A DNA stretch of 10,115 bases, from positions 1 to 10,115 of the forward strand of contig CAZWFW010000039.1 in assembly GCA_964633445.1 (NCBI GenBank), in the 5' to 3' direction. Made by a program: the position numbers and the translations under genes. Positions 1 to 6,820 of this stretch are shown piece after piece. Position 1 is the stretch's first letter, and each line of letters begins with the position of its first letter. The DNA is from CAZWFW01 sp964633445. Its GTDB lineage: Archaea; Undinarchaeota; CAZWFW01. Under the pieces are notes generated by a model, which ran no database searches, was not told the origin of the DNA, and worked only from the letters and a program-made list of their open reading frames with translations.

Positions 1-172
1 ACGTTCTTCAGCAAATTCTGCATAATATGTTGCATGGTTTACATTAAATTAAAAAATTTCCTGTAGCTTCAAGTAGACTTGAGTTTCAGATACAAATTAA
101 TGCTTGATATTGTACTTAGCTAGGAAAGTAAACTTGCAAAACTAGAAAAATGTCACATCTTTTGTTTTTCTG
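1..172. other. Left-edge intergenic region
   Basis: I see no convincing complete gene here. On the minus strand ATG codons at 35 and 23 open a frame to the window edge (MQHIMQNLLKNV), with an AT-rich TATA-like stretch at about 44-58. A leftward gene could start here, but about 12 codons are too few to judge. A short dyad, TCAAGT-AG-ACTTGA, lies at 69-82. Downstream of the purT stop the minus strand has T-rich stretches, for example opposite 146-150, that could end the purT transcript. Confidence 0.35.
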
Positions 173-1465
173 TTATCTTAGTAAATGCTTTTCTCTTGTA
201 AACTCCTGATCCTGCCATTCATTACCAAATGTTTTTAACTCTATTGCATGTGCAACTTTTTCGGCCTTCTCCTTTGCAACGTTGACGTCTTTATCCCATG
301 CTAGAGCAACACCTAATCTCCTTCCTTTATATGCATTAGGCTTGCCAAAAAGTCTAATGGTTGTATTTGAGATACTTAAAGCTTTAAATAAGTTTCTGAA
401 TTTTGGCGCGTATCCCTCTTGATTTGCAAGAATAACGTGCGTTGCAGCAGGGGTTAACATTGGCAGCTTCCTTATACCCTGTTCCTCAATTGCAGGAATT
501 GGTAAACCTAGAACCGCTCTCAAATGCAAGCCGAATTCCGAGAATCCCGTTGCATGAGAAGCAAGCGTAACCATACCAGTATCGTGTGGTCTGGGTGAAA
601 CTTCATTTGCATAAACCTCATCTCCCTTAACAAACATTTCCACACCGAAAATTCCTAAACCTCCGAGCACATCTGTTATTTTCTTTGCAACTTTGTAAAC
701 TTTTCCCTCTGCCTTCTCCGAGATCTCGGCAGGTTGCCAGCTTGCGTGGTAATCTCCCTTAATTTGATAATGGCCTACGGGTCCGGGAAATGTTGTTACA
801 ATTTTACCATTCTCATCAAAATGCCTTACTGCAAGCTCTGTAATTTCAATGTCGAAATCAATATGCTCCTCAACAATAATTTTCTCTGCGCTACCTCTAG
901 CCTTCTTCTTAGCCTCTTCCCAAGCTTTAGGAATATCCTCTGGGCCTTTAACAAAATGAGAACCCTTACCGCTAGAACTCATTATCGCTTTGGTGTGACA
1001 GGGATAACCAATTTTTTCGCACGCATCGTAAAGCTCATCAAGTGTGCTTGCATACACATACTTAGATGTTGGCACTTTGGCTTTTCTAGCTAAGGTTTCT
1101 CTAAGCCTTTCCCTATGCATTGCTATCCATGTAGCTTTAGCGTTAGGAACAACAAAATAACCAGCCTCTTCGAATTCAAATAGAGCATCTAAATTTATTG
1201 CCTCGATTTCAGGGATTATGGCATCTGGCTTTTCCCTCTCTACAACACTCCAAAGAAAACCCTTATCCTTTATATCTCCAACATAACTCTTATGAGCGAT
1301 GTGCATTGCTGGAGCATTAGCATAACGATCCACAGCAACAACCTCTACACAAAGTCTTTGCGCCTCTATTGCGATCTCCTTTCCAAGCTCTCCGCTACCT
1401 AGAAGTAAGATTTTTGTTGCGTTGGATGTAAGAGCGGTACCAAGTTCGTTTCTTAAGTTAATCAT
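173..1465 (-). CDS. purT: Formate-dependent phosphoribosylglycinamide formyltransferase (PurT)
   Basis: PurT makes formyl-GAR from GAR, formate and ATP, the third step of purine synthesis, without needing folate. At 430 residues it has normal family length. The N-terminal pre-ATP-grasp domain carries GSGELGKE (23-30) and PEIEAINLDAL (85-95), which contact GAR in known PurT structures. The ATP-grasp part has the SSSGKGS loop (163-169), the acidic ATP segment VEEHIDFDIE (198-207), and the metal ligands E276 and E288 in GVEMF and ANEVSPRPHDTG. The C-terminal domain has KGRRLGVAL (380-388), whose arginines are expected to bind phosphate. The start at 1465 agrees with the TATA-like box centred about 28 bases upstream, so the transcript may be leaderless. 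It is divergent from topA and I see no damage. Family assignment is firm; the role is inferred from the family. Confidence 0.96.
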   Translation of the reverse strand: MINLRNELGTALTSNATKILLLGSGELGKEIAIEAQRLCVEVVAVDRYANAPAMHIAHKSYVGDIKDKGFLWSVVEREKPDAIIPEIEAINLDALFEFEEAGYFVVPNAKATWIAMHRERLRETLARKAKVPTSKYVYASTLDELYDACEKIGYPCHTKAIMSSSGKGSHFVKGPEDIPKAWEEAKKKARGSAEKIIVEEHIDFDIEITELAVRHFDENGKIVTTFPGPVGHYQIKGDYHASWQPAEISEKAEGKVYKVAKKITDVLGGLGIFGVEMFVKGDEVYANEVSPRPHDTGMVTLASHATGFSEFGLHLRAVLGLPIPAIEEQGIRKLPMLTPAATHVILANQEGYAPKFRNLFKALSISNTTIRLFGKPNAYKGRRLGVALAWDKDVNVAKEKAEKVAHAIELKTFGNEWQDQEFTREKHLLR

Positions 1466-1485
1466 TAAAATTCTTTGTGCGTTAG

Positions 1486-1500
1486 AATATAAATTTTTAA
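1486..1500 (-). promoter_or_regulatory. TATA-like promoter of purT
   Basis: The minus strand reads TTAAAAATTTATATT here, centred about 28 bases before the purT ATG. This is the archaeal TATA-box distance for a leaderless transcript. No ribosome-binding site lies between it and the ATG. Called by eye. Confidence 0.5.
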
Positions 1501-1577
1501 AGAAGGATTCAAAGTTTAAGCTCTATAAAATACTTCGAAAGCGTTAAGGAGTATGAGAACTGTTATAGCTGGGGTGC

Positions 1578-1592
1578 TATAATAAAAACTTA
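1578..1592 (+). promoter_or_regulatory. TATA-like promoter of topA
   Basis: TATAATAAAAACTTA lies about 31-45 bases before the topA ATG, which implies a short leader of roughly 10-15 bases. No Shine-Dalgarno motif precedes the ATG. A second TATA-like stretch (CTCTATAAAATAC, near 1520-1532) is less well placed. Confidence 0.45.
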
Positions 1593-1622
1593 AGATCAAC
1601 ATCAGGCTTCAAAGTTTTAGCG

Positions 1623-3632
1623 ATGTGGTTAATAATTGCTGAAAAAGATAAAGCTGCAAGAAGAATAGCGTCGATACTATTCAAAGATGTGAGAAAAATT
1701 AGTAAAAACGGCGTTAATGTTTACTATTCACCATCCTCAAACGCTTACGTTATAGGGCTCAAAGGTCACATCGTTGAGCTTGATTTCCCCAAGGAATACA
1801 ACAACTGGAAAAGTGTTTCTTTAGAGAGCTTGTTGGATGCAAGATTGATTAGGAAGATTAAGGAGAGAAAAGTGGTTAATTTGCTCAAGGAACTAGCTAA
1901 GTACGCTAAAGTAGTTACAGTAGCAACAGATTATGATAGAGAGGGAGAATTAATAGGATTAGAAGCTATTGAAGTAGTAAAAAGTGTTAATCCCTTTATT
2001 AAGGTTAATAGGGCTAAATTCAGTGCGATAACTCCCAAGGATATAAGACAAACCTTTTCGAAACCAACAGCTCTTGATATAAATTTAGCAAGTGCAGCGC
2101 TTACAAGACAAAAAATAGATTTGATTTGGGGCGCTACTCTTACAAGACTAGTATCCTTAGCCTCGGGGAGACTTGGCAAAGATTTTTTAAGTGTTGGAAG
2201 AGTTCAAAGCCCCACACTGCGATTAATTGTTGAAAGAGAGAAAGAAATCAGGCAATTTAAGCCAAAAAGGTATTGGGAGATAAGAATTAAGTTAAGAAAA
2301 GGAAACAATACCTTTGTTGCGGAATATGATAGAAAGTTTGAGAAAAAGGAAGATGCTCTGGCAATACTAAGAAAAATTTCGGATTTTGCAAGAGTTGTTA
2401 AGCTAGAAAGAGAATTGATTAAGGAAGCCAAACCAATCCCTTTTAATACTACAGAGTTTTTAAAGGAGGCATCGCGTTTCATGAAGCCCGACGAGGCCAT
2501 GAATATCGCTGAAAATTTATATATGGCTGGTTATATATCCTACCCAAGAACGGATAACACCGTTTACCCGCCCACCTTGGATTTAGTTAGCATTGCTAAG
2601 CAATTACTAAATAGCGAATTTGCGAATGAGGCAAAGCTCGTTTTGATGCAGGATGAAATAATACCTTCAAGAGGGAAGAAAGAGGCTAAAGATCATCCTC
2701 CTATACATCCTACAGCGGTTGCATCAAGGGATAAGCTAAGTAGAAAAGAATGGGTAATATACGAACTTGTTGTAAGGCGATTTCTGGCAACTTTAGCAAG
2801 TGATGCCGTTTGGGAAATAAGAAAGGGATATTTAGATGCGGGGGGTTATTTATTTAGATTTTCAGGAAAAAGGCTAGTCGAACCGGGATGGAGAGCTATT
2901 TACATCTATGCTAGTGCTAAGGAAGTGTTTTTGCCAGATTTAAAAGAGAATGAGGTTTTACCTATAACTGGAAGGGAGTTGCTGGAAAAGAAAACAAAAC
3001 CTCCTTCAAGATATTCAGCGGGAGAGCTTATTAAATTAATGGAGAAGCTAGGATTGGGAACTAAATCGACGAGACATGAAATCCTAAGGAAGCTCTATCT
3101 CCGCAAATATGTAGATGGAGATCCACTAAAGCCAAATGCTATAGCTTTTGCACTAATTGAGGTATTAAAGAAAAACGCTAAAGTTATAACCTTGCCAGAT
3201 ATGACTGCCAAGCTTGAAGAGGAGATGGATGCTATCGCAGAGGGTAAAAAGAAGGAATATGAAGTTGTTGAAGAATCAAAGGAAATTCTAAGACGAATAC
3301 TTCAGAAAATAAATAGAGAAGAGCTTGCTAATGATTTGAAGAACGTTAAGGAGGAAGTGCCTGAAAATAAAGTAGTTGGAAAATGTTTGAAATGCAATGG
3401 AGTGCTTATGGTTAAAAAGTTTAAGAACAAGCGATTTATTGGCTGTAGTAATTATCCAGCATGCACTTTTTCAATCCCTCTGCCCCAGAAAGGAACCTTA
3501 AGAATTCTTAAAAAAACTTGCAGGAAGCATGGTCTAAGAATTATTAAAGTTAAATATAAGGGGAAAAATTTCGAGATTGGGTGTCCTTACTGCAACTTTC
3601 TAGAGTGGAAGGTTAAAAAAGCTTCTTCGTAG
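1623..3632 (+). CDS. topA: DNA topoisomerase I (type IA, archaeal)
   Basis: This type IA topoisomerase relaxes negatively supercoiled DNA through a 5'-phosphotyrosine intermediate. At 669 residues it fits archaeal TopA. The TOPRIM domain starts at residue 1, with the catalytic glutamate E7 in IIAEKDKA and the metal motif D103-Y-D105-R-E107 in TDYDREGE. The conserved GRVQSPT block is at 192-198. The nucleophile is Y307 in ISYPRTDN. The C-terminus carries two zinc-finger modules: C588-x2-C591 with C608-x5-C614, then C633-x2-H636 with C654-x2-C657. No helicase domain is attached, so it is not a reverse gyrase. The next gene starts 37 bases downstream and has its own TATA-like box, so co-transcription is uncertain. 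All key residues are present. Confidence 0.96.
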   Translation: MWLIIAEKDKAARRIASILFKDVRKISKNGVNVYYSPSSNAYVIGLKGHIVELDFPKEYNNWKSVSLESLLDARLIRKIKERKVVNLLKELAKYAKVVTVATDYDREGELIGLEAIEVVKSVNPFIKVNRAKFSAITPKDIRQTFSKPTALDINLASAALTRQKIDLIWGATLTRLVSLASGRLGKDFLSVGRVQSPTLRLIVEREKEIRQFKPKRYWEIRIKLRKGNNTFVAEYDRKFEKKEDALAILRKISDFARVVKLERELIKEAKPIPFNTTEFLKEASRFMKPDEAMNIAENLYMAGYISYPRTDNTVYPPTLDLVSIAKQLLNSEFANEAKLVLMQDEIIPSRGKKEAKDHPPIHPTAVASRDKLSRKEWVIYELVVRRFLATLASDAVWEIRKGYLDAGGYLFRFSGKRLVEPGWRAIYIYASAKEVFLPDLKENEVLPITGRELLEKKTKPPSRYSAGELIKLMEKLGLGTKSTRHEILRKLYLRKYVDGDPLKPNAIAFALIEVLKKNAKVITLPDMTAKLEEEMDAIAEGKKKEYEVVEESKEILRRILQKINREELANDLKNVKEEVPENKVVGKCLKCNGVLMVKKFKNKRFIGCSNYPACTFSIPLPQKGTLRILKKTCRKHGLRIIKVKYKGKNFEIGCPYCNFLEWKVKKASS

Positions 3633-3636
3633 TTGC

Positions 3637-3647
3637 AAAATTTAATA
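3637..3647 (+). promoter_or_regulatory. TATA-like promoter of the transglutaminase-like gene
   Basis: AAAATTTAATA is centred about 28 bases before the ATG at 3670, inside the 37-base gap after topA. The gene may therefore have its own leaderless transcript even though it follows topA on the same strand. Confidence 0.4.
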
Positions 3648-3669
3648 GCAAAGCTAGCACATAATTTTA

Positions 3670-5559
3670 ATGATGAGACTTTTCTCTAAAGAAAAATATG
3701 CTACTCAAAGAGATTTTATAGATTTAGCTGAAAGAGTAGAGAGATATGCCAGGTATTTTTCTAGAAGATATCACATAAGCATGGAGAGAATTTTCAAAGA
3801 AATAGGCTTTCCTTTTGAGAAAGAATTTGACGAGATATTGGAGAGATACTATGGAAAAGTTACGAAAAAGGATCTTAAAGCTTATGAAATATTTTCTAAG
3901 CTTAAAATGGAGTATCTACCTGCTAAAGAAGAAGATATTAAAAGATTTGAAGAAAAGATATATAGTTTTCTAAGAAAGAATAATCTGGTTTCTCGCAGAG
4001 ATATATGCGAAATTGTCAAGGAATATATCTCTGAGCTAAGAAATCTCGCAAGGAGTGGAATATTACATCAAGAGGATATTCTCTTTCTCGAAATGACCCT
4101 TGAGAGTGAATTATTAAAAATTAAGCGCGGAAGATCAAGAAAACTTGAGAAAGCAGATCGGCCTAGGCTAAGAAAAGCTCTTGCTCTTTCGTGCATATCC
4201 TTAATTACGCTGTATCCTATGATACATGCATACAGTTTTTCTGAGACGAAAAAAGTTGATTGGAAAAAATCGTTAAAAAAGAAAATAGTGAGTGAGGATC
4301 TTGGAGAGAGACCTCTCCCAAAAGAAGAGCAAAAGGCTGTTCTTAAGCATTTTGCTCCTGTTAAGCAATTAGATAAGGATTTGTATAAACTAATTGAGAT
4401 GATAGTGAGTGGAAAAGCATGGAGGCGTGGGTATCCCAGTAAAGAATCTCTTGAATGTGCCGAGAAAGTAGCAGAGAAACACAGGAAAATGCTTCTTAAC
4501 ATATATAATTCAACTTACAAGCGTGAATGGTTAAGATATAGAATAAGGGAAGCGATAATGAATACTCCTGAAAAATTTATAACAACAAAGGATCCTGCGG
4601 TTATAGGATTTACTATTAGTATGTTAAAGAAAGATCCCTTAAAGGAGTATTTAAGAAAAATAGGTATAGATATATCGACTGTAAAGCTAAAGGAAATTGC
4701 TGAAAAAGATAGTGAATTTAGAGTTTTAAAAACTATTTATGATTACGTAAAAGAGAATTTTACATTTGAACCGGAATGTGATAGAATTCGCATGCATCTT
4801 CCTGCTTGGGTACATTTCTATGAAGTTAGCTATTATATGACATACAAAGAAGAAACTTTAGAAAACATTGTTAAGTGTAAATTTCCAAAATATGAATTAT
4901 TGCAGCCTATAGAATTTTTTAAATATCCTTGGGAGTTTCTAAAGGATAGAGGGGGTGATTGTGACGATTATGCTATTTTCTTTGCAACTGTTTCCAAAAT
5001 TTTAGGATATGATAGCTACGCTGCAACGTGGTATCGTCATTCCTTTTGTGTAATAAAGCTGGATGAAAAATACTATGTTGTAGACCCTTTATATGACGCT
5101 TTCATGGAGAAGCTAGAAGAGTATACAAAAGGAGCTTTTGGAAAAGAGATTAGGTTTCAGGAGCTGGAATGGTTCAACGATGTAACTCGCCATAATTATG
5201 AATTTTTTCGTCCTTGCATAGGCGCAGGATGTAAGTTACCCCCGAGGTTTTCCTTTTTACTGGACCGTATGAATACAACCACAGTAGGAATTAATGTGCT
5301 TTATCTAGTTGGATATCATCTAGCATTAGAAGAATTAAAATTAGAAAAGCTTTCAGATTTAGAGAAATTATCTAAAATCCTTATGAAAGAGAGGGAAGTT
5401 GCATTCAAAACATTCATTAAAGATTTGCACAGAGAACTTCTTGCTAGAGGTATAAAGGATATCCCTAAGTATGTGGGCATACTGAAAAGAACAAAAGATT
5501 TTAAAAGTTATATAAAGGAGGTTTCATCTGTAAGGCATGAAAGGGCAAATATTTCTTGA
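3670..5559 (+). CDS. Membrane-anchored transglutaminase-like protein
   Basis: The 629-residue protein has a transglutaminase-core (papain-like fold) domain near the C-terminus. The triad is visible: C431 in GGDCDDYA, H457 in WYRHSF and D472 in YVVDPLYD. Members of this superfamily act as peptidases, amidases or transglutaminases; the substrate here is unknown. Residues 1-168 are strongly charged and predicted helical. One hydrophobic segment (about 170-188, ALALSCISLITLYPMIHAY) could cross the membrane, which would place the N-terminal part and the catalytic domain on opposite sides. With the positive residues before the segment (RPRLRK), the catalytic side is probably outside. C-terminal to the triad is PCIGAGCKLPPRF, with two cysteines, then a helical tail. 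The start has tandem ATGs (3670, 3673). It converges on the small membrane gene ending at 5585. Confidence 0.8.
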   Translation: MMRLFSKEKYATQRDFIDLAERVERYARYFSRRYHISMERIFKEIGFPFEKEFDEILERYYGKVTKKDLKAYEIFSKLKMEYLPAKEEDIKRFEEKIYSFLRKNNLVSRRDICEIVKEYISELRNLARSGILHQEDILFLEMTLESELLKIKRGRSRKLEKADRPRLRKALALSCISLITLYPMIHAYSFSETKKVDWKKSLKKKIVSEDLGERPLPKEEQKAVLKHFAPVKQLDKDLYKLIEMIVSGKAWRRGYPSKESLECAEKVAEKHRKMLLNIYNSTYKREWLRYRIREAIMNTPEKFITTKDPAVIGFTISMLKKDPLKEYLRKIGIDISTVKLKEIAEKDSEFRVLKTIYDYVKENFTFEPECDRIRMHLPAWVHFYEVSYYMTYKEETLENIVKCKFPKYELLQPIEFFKYPWEFLKDRGGDCDDYAIFFATVSKILGYDSYAATWYRHSFCVIKLDEKYYVVDPLYDAFMEKLEEYTKGAFGKEIRFQELEWFNDVTRHNYEFFRPCIGAGCKLPPRFSFLLDRMNTTTVGINVLYLVGYHLALEELKLEKLSDLEKLSKILMKEREVAFKTFIKDLHRELLARGIKDIPKYVGILKRTKDFKSYIKEVSSVRHERANIS

Positions 5560-5584
5560 TCAAATACTTTCTTTGGCTTCCTAG

Positions 5585-5869
5585 TTACTTTTTTAGTTTA
5601 CTTATAACCAAAATACCTATAACAGCTCCAAAGACCCCTAGAAGAAATCCTCGAATGTAAAGGATAGCAAAGAGTACACCTCCAAGTGTAGGAGTCTCAC
5701 CACCATGTGTAGCTATACTAGAGCAAGCTGCATAGAGACCCATCATAAAAGTATATAATGGAGAAATAATCATAAGAAGTTTGGGGATTAATGGTAGTTT
5801 CTCTTTTTTAAATATTCCCTTGTACACTAAATAAGCTCCTAAAAGTAGGCCCAATAGAAAAGAAAGCAT
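5585..5869 (-). CDS. Small membrane protein, possibly a 5'-truncated frameshifted gene
   Basis: This 94-residue open frame has about three hydrophobic segments (1-17, 28-50 and 62-90). I do not recognise the family. It resembles the product of the gene at 6412-6786: LLGLLLGAYLVYKGIFKK against LFGFILGVCAVYERTYKK, and a glycine-rich last helix (RGFLLGVFGA against LGFFSGLFGS). That relative has about 35 extra N-terminal residues. Sequence like that extension lies directly upstream here, but in another frame (see 5875-5991). Either this is the 3' part of a gene broken by a frameshift, or a shortened protein starts at 5869. A sequencing error would give the same picture. It is convergent with the transglutaminase-like gene. 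Confidence 0.55.
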   Translation of the reverse strand: MLSFLLGLLLGAYLVYKGIFKKEKLPLIPKLLMIISPLYTFMMGLYAACSSIATHGGETPTLGGVLFAILYIRGFLLGVFGAVIGILVISKLKK

Positions 5870-5874
5870 AGCCG

Positions 5875-5991
5875 CTAAAGCAAGAGAATATCATATCCAG
5901 AGAATGCAAAAATAAGTATCATTATAAATAGAGAGCAAGCAACAGATTCACAGGATAATTTTAAATTTCTATAAGGCATTCTATTAGACAT
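5875..5991 (-). pseudogene. Out-of-frame 5' part of the same membrane-protein gene
   Basis: From ATG at 5991 the minus strand reads 38 codons (MSNRMPYRN, later VACSLFIMILIFAF) and stops at TAG, 5877-5875. VACSLF and the hydrophobic run match LACSFLFAITLFFA of the paralogue encoded at 6412-6786, and the DNA also aligns (GCTTGCTC...CTATT). The count of bases from this ACS to the conserved GLLLG/GFILG is not a multiple of three, and the paralogue is 13 bases longer over this interval. I infer a frameshifting indel that splits the original gene. Confidence 0.5.
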
Positions 5992-6059
5992 ATTAGCCTA
6001 TCATCTTTTTATAAAGTTTGTGATATTTCTAAAACGGGAAATGTTAAATGCTTCAAAAC

Positions 6060-6207
6060 TCAAACAAGATTCATAAACCGCCGAATTCTCCAGTAAAGTT
6101 ATGCTTCGGTAAGAAAGTTTTACTTATTTCCTAAGCCGAAAGAAAAGTTTCATACTTGCAATTCAACTAAATTTCCTTAAAACACTCTCGGCCCGAATCT
6201 TGCTTGA
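6060..6207. repeat. Inverted-repeat, MITE-like or hairpin element
   Basis: TCAAACAAGATTC (6060-6072) returns as its reverse complement GAATCTTGCTTGA (6195-6207), with 12 of 13 bases matching. GCCGA follows inside the left arm, and its partner CGGC lies just inside the right arm, with a small gap. In the centre, CTTCGGTAAG and CTAAGCCGAAAG form a second imperfect inverted pair. The whole stretch could fold into one long, interrupted hairpin. I find no open frame worth calling and no clear target-site duplication. It lies between a damaged membrane-protein gene and the moaC relic. Confidence 0.45.
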
Positions 6208-6247
6208 TTTTTTATTCACAAAGTTTGTAAGTAATAAGTTAACGGAA
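6208..6247 (+). repeat. Degenerate third copy of the AATAAGTTAAC element
   Basis: ATTTTTTATTCACA, 12 bases of unrelated sequence, then AATAAGTTAAC (6233-6243) followed by GGAA resembles TATTTTTATCTCACA then CAATAAGTTAACAGAA at 9957-9986, but has about eight extra bases in the middle. The core identity is 11 bases, which could be partly chance in AT-rich DNA. Confidence 0.3.
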
Positions 6248-6261
6248 CCTTCTTAAGCATG

Positions 6262-6400
6262 CTTATCAAATTTTAAAATTAAAAATGAGCATTAAAATGG
6301 TAGATGTTTCACCAAAGGGGGATATTTGAGAATTGTTATTGCTAAGGGTGAAATATTTCTGAAAAGAAGAAAACATAAAGGCAATAGAAGGGTAAAATAA
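6262..6400 (+). pseudogene. moaC: Relic of a duplicated moaC 5' end with its promoter
   Basis: From ATG at 6285 this stretch reads MSIKMVDVSPKGDI and then TGA at 6327. The intact gene at 6821 begins MSIRMVDISPKEDV. The DNA matches the intact gene at about four of five bases over the first ~84 bases. A one-base deletion (TTT-GAGA against TTTTAAGA) creates the stop. After that the frame reads RIVIAKGEIFLKR, matching RIAIAKGKISLKR, and then a further indel follows. Similarity fades near 6396-6400, about 38 codons in, right against the 3' end of the next minus-strand gene. It also reaches some 20 bases upstream into the AT-rich promoter. No MoaC active-site residue is encoded, so it is a dead fragment. 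Many differences are at third codon positions, which suggests the copy was once functional. Confidence 0.85.
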
Positions 6401-6411
6401 GCTTAAACTAA

Positions 6412-6786
6412 TCATTTGTATTGTTTTGGAAATATGATTAAAGTGCACACAAACAAACTTCCGAAAAGACCGGAGAAAAATCCTAAAAAATAATAAAAAA
6501 CAAATATAAGAGCCCCTAACATACTATCCATGGAAAGACTTATTAGAAAAATAGAAATTAAAGTAATTAGAAAGAATCTTGGAAAAATTCTCCCTTTTTT
6601 GTAGGTTCTCTCATAGACTGCACAAACTCCTAAAATAAAACCAAACAAATAAAGACAAATAGGACCAAGCCCCAAATCAAAACTTAAGAAGAGAACGCTC
6701 ATGGTAGCAAAAAATAATGTGATTGCGAATAGAAACGAGCAAGCTAAAAAATTCAAAAAACTTTTTTTGAATTTTTCAGAGCTCAT
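6412..6786 (-). CDS. Four-helix small membrane protein, unknown family
   Basis: The 124-residue product begins with a short charged stretch (MSSEKFKK) and then has about four hydrophobic segments: roughly 10-36, 40-58, 68-88 and 91-118. A positively charged loop (ERTYKKGR) lies between the second and third. No catalytic or metal motif is visible and I do not recognise the family. The broken gene at 5585-5991 encodes a paralogue. It is divergent from the moaC-moaB gene with only 34 bases between the start codons, so the two promoters must overlap. Its 3' end abuts the moaC relic. Any link with molybdenum metabolism would rest only on position. Confidence 0.7.
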   Translation of the reverse strand: MSSEKFKKSFLNFLACSFLFAITLFFATMSVLFLSFDLGLGPICLYLFGFILGVCAVYERTYKKGRIFPRFFLITLISIFLISLSMDSMLGALIFVFYYFLGFFSGLFGSLFVCTLIIFPKQYK

Positions 6787-6820
6787 TATAAACTAAGAAT
6801 CTATTAATAATTTAAAAATA
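6787..6820. promoter_or_regulatory. Overlapping divergent promoters flanked by an inverted repeat
   Basis: This is the 34-base gap between two divergent ATGs. For the rightward moaC-moaB gene a TATA-like TTATAAAC lies about 30-35 bases before the ATG. For the leftward membrane gene TATTTTTAAATTATT reads at the matching distance. The gap and both starts are framed by a perfect 9-base inverted repeat, GCTCATTAT (6781-6789) and ATAATGAGC (6818-6826), because both genes start ATGAGC. Both transcripts are probably leaderless. Confidence 0.5.

Noticed and set aside
734..1093. A 119-codon plus-strand open frame opposite purT
   Set aside because: It lies wholly antisense to conserved PurT motifs, and its translation is an unpatterned Cys/Phe/Leu-rich string.
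1931..2500. Two minus-strand open frames (82 and 98 codons) opposite topA
   Set aside because: Both are antisense to conserved topoisomerase blocks, including the end of TOPRIM and GRVQSPT, and have no promoter or recognisable motif.
1623..3632. Reverse gyrase
   Set aside because: There is no N-terminal helicase-like domain; the protein begins directly with the TOPRIM motif, and 669 residues fit a plain topoisomerase I.
4068..4502. A 144-codon minus-strand open frame opposite the transglutaminase-like gene
   Set aside because: It has a serine/phenylalanine-rich shadow translation and lies within an intact conserved gene on the other strand.
6266..6448. A 60-codon minus-strand open frame across the moaC relic
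   Set aside because: It is antisense to the relic and overlaps the 3' end of the next membrane gene; the plus strand explains the sequence better.
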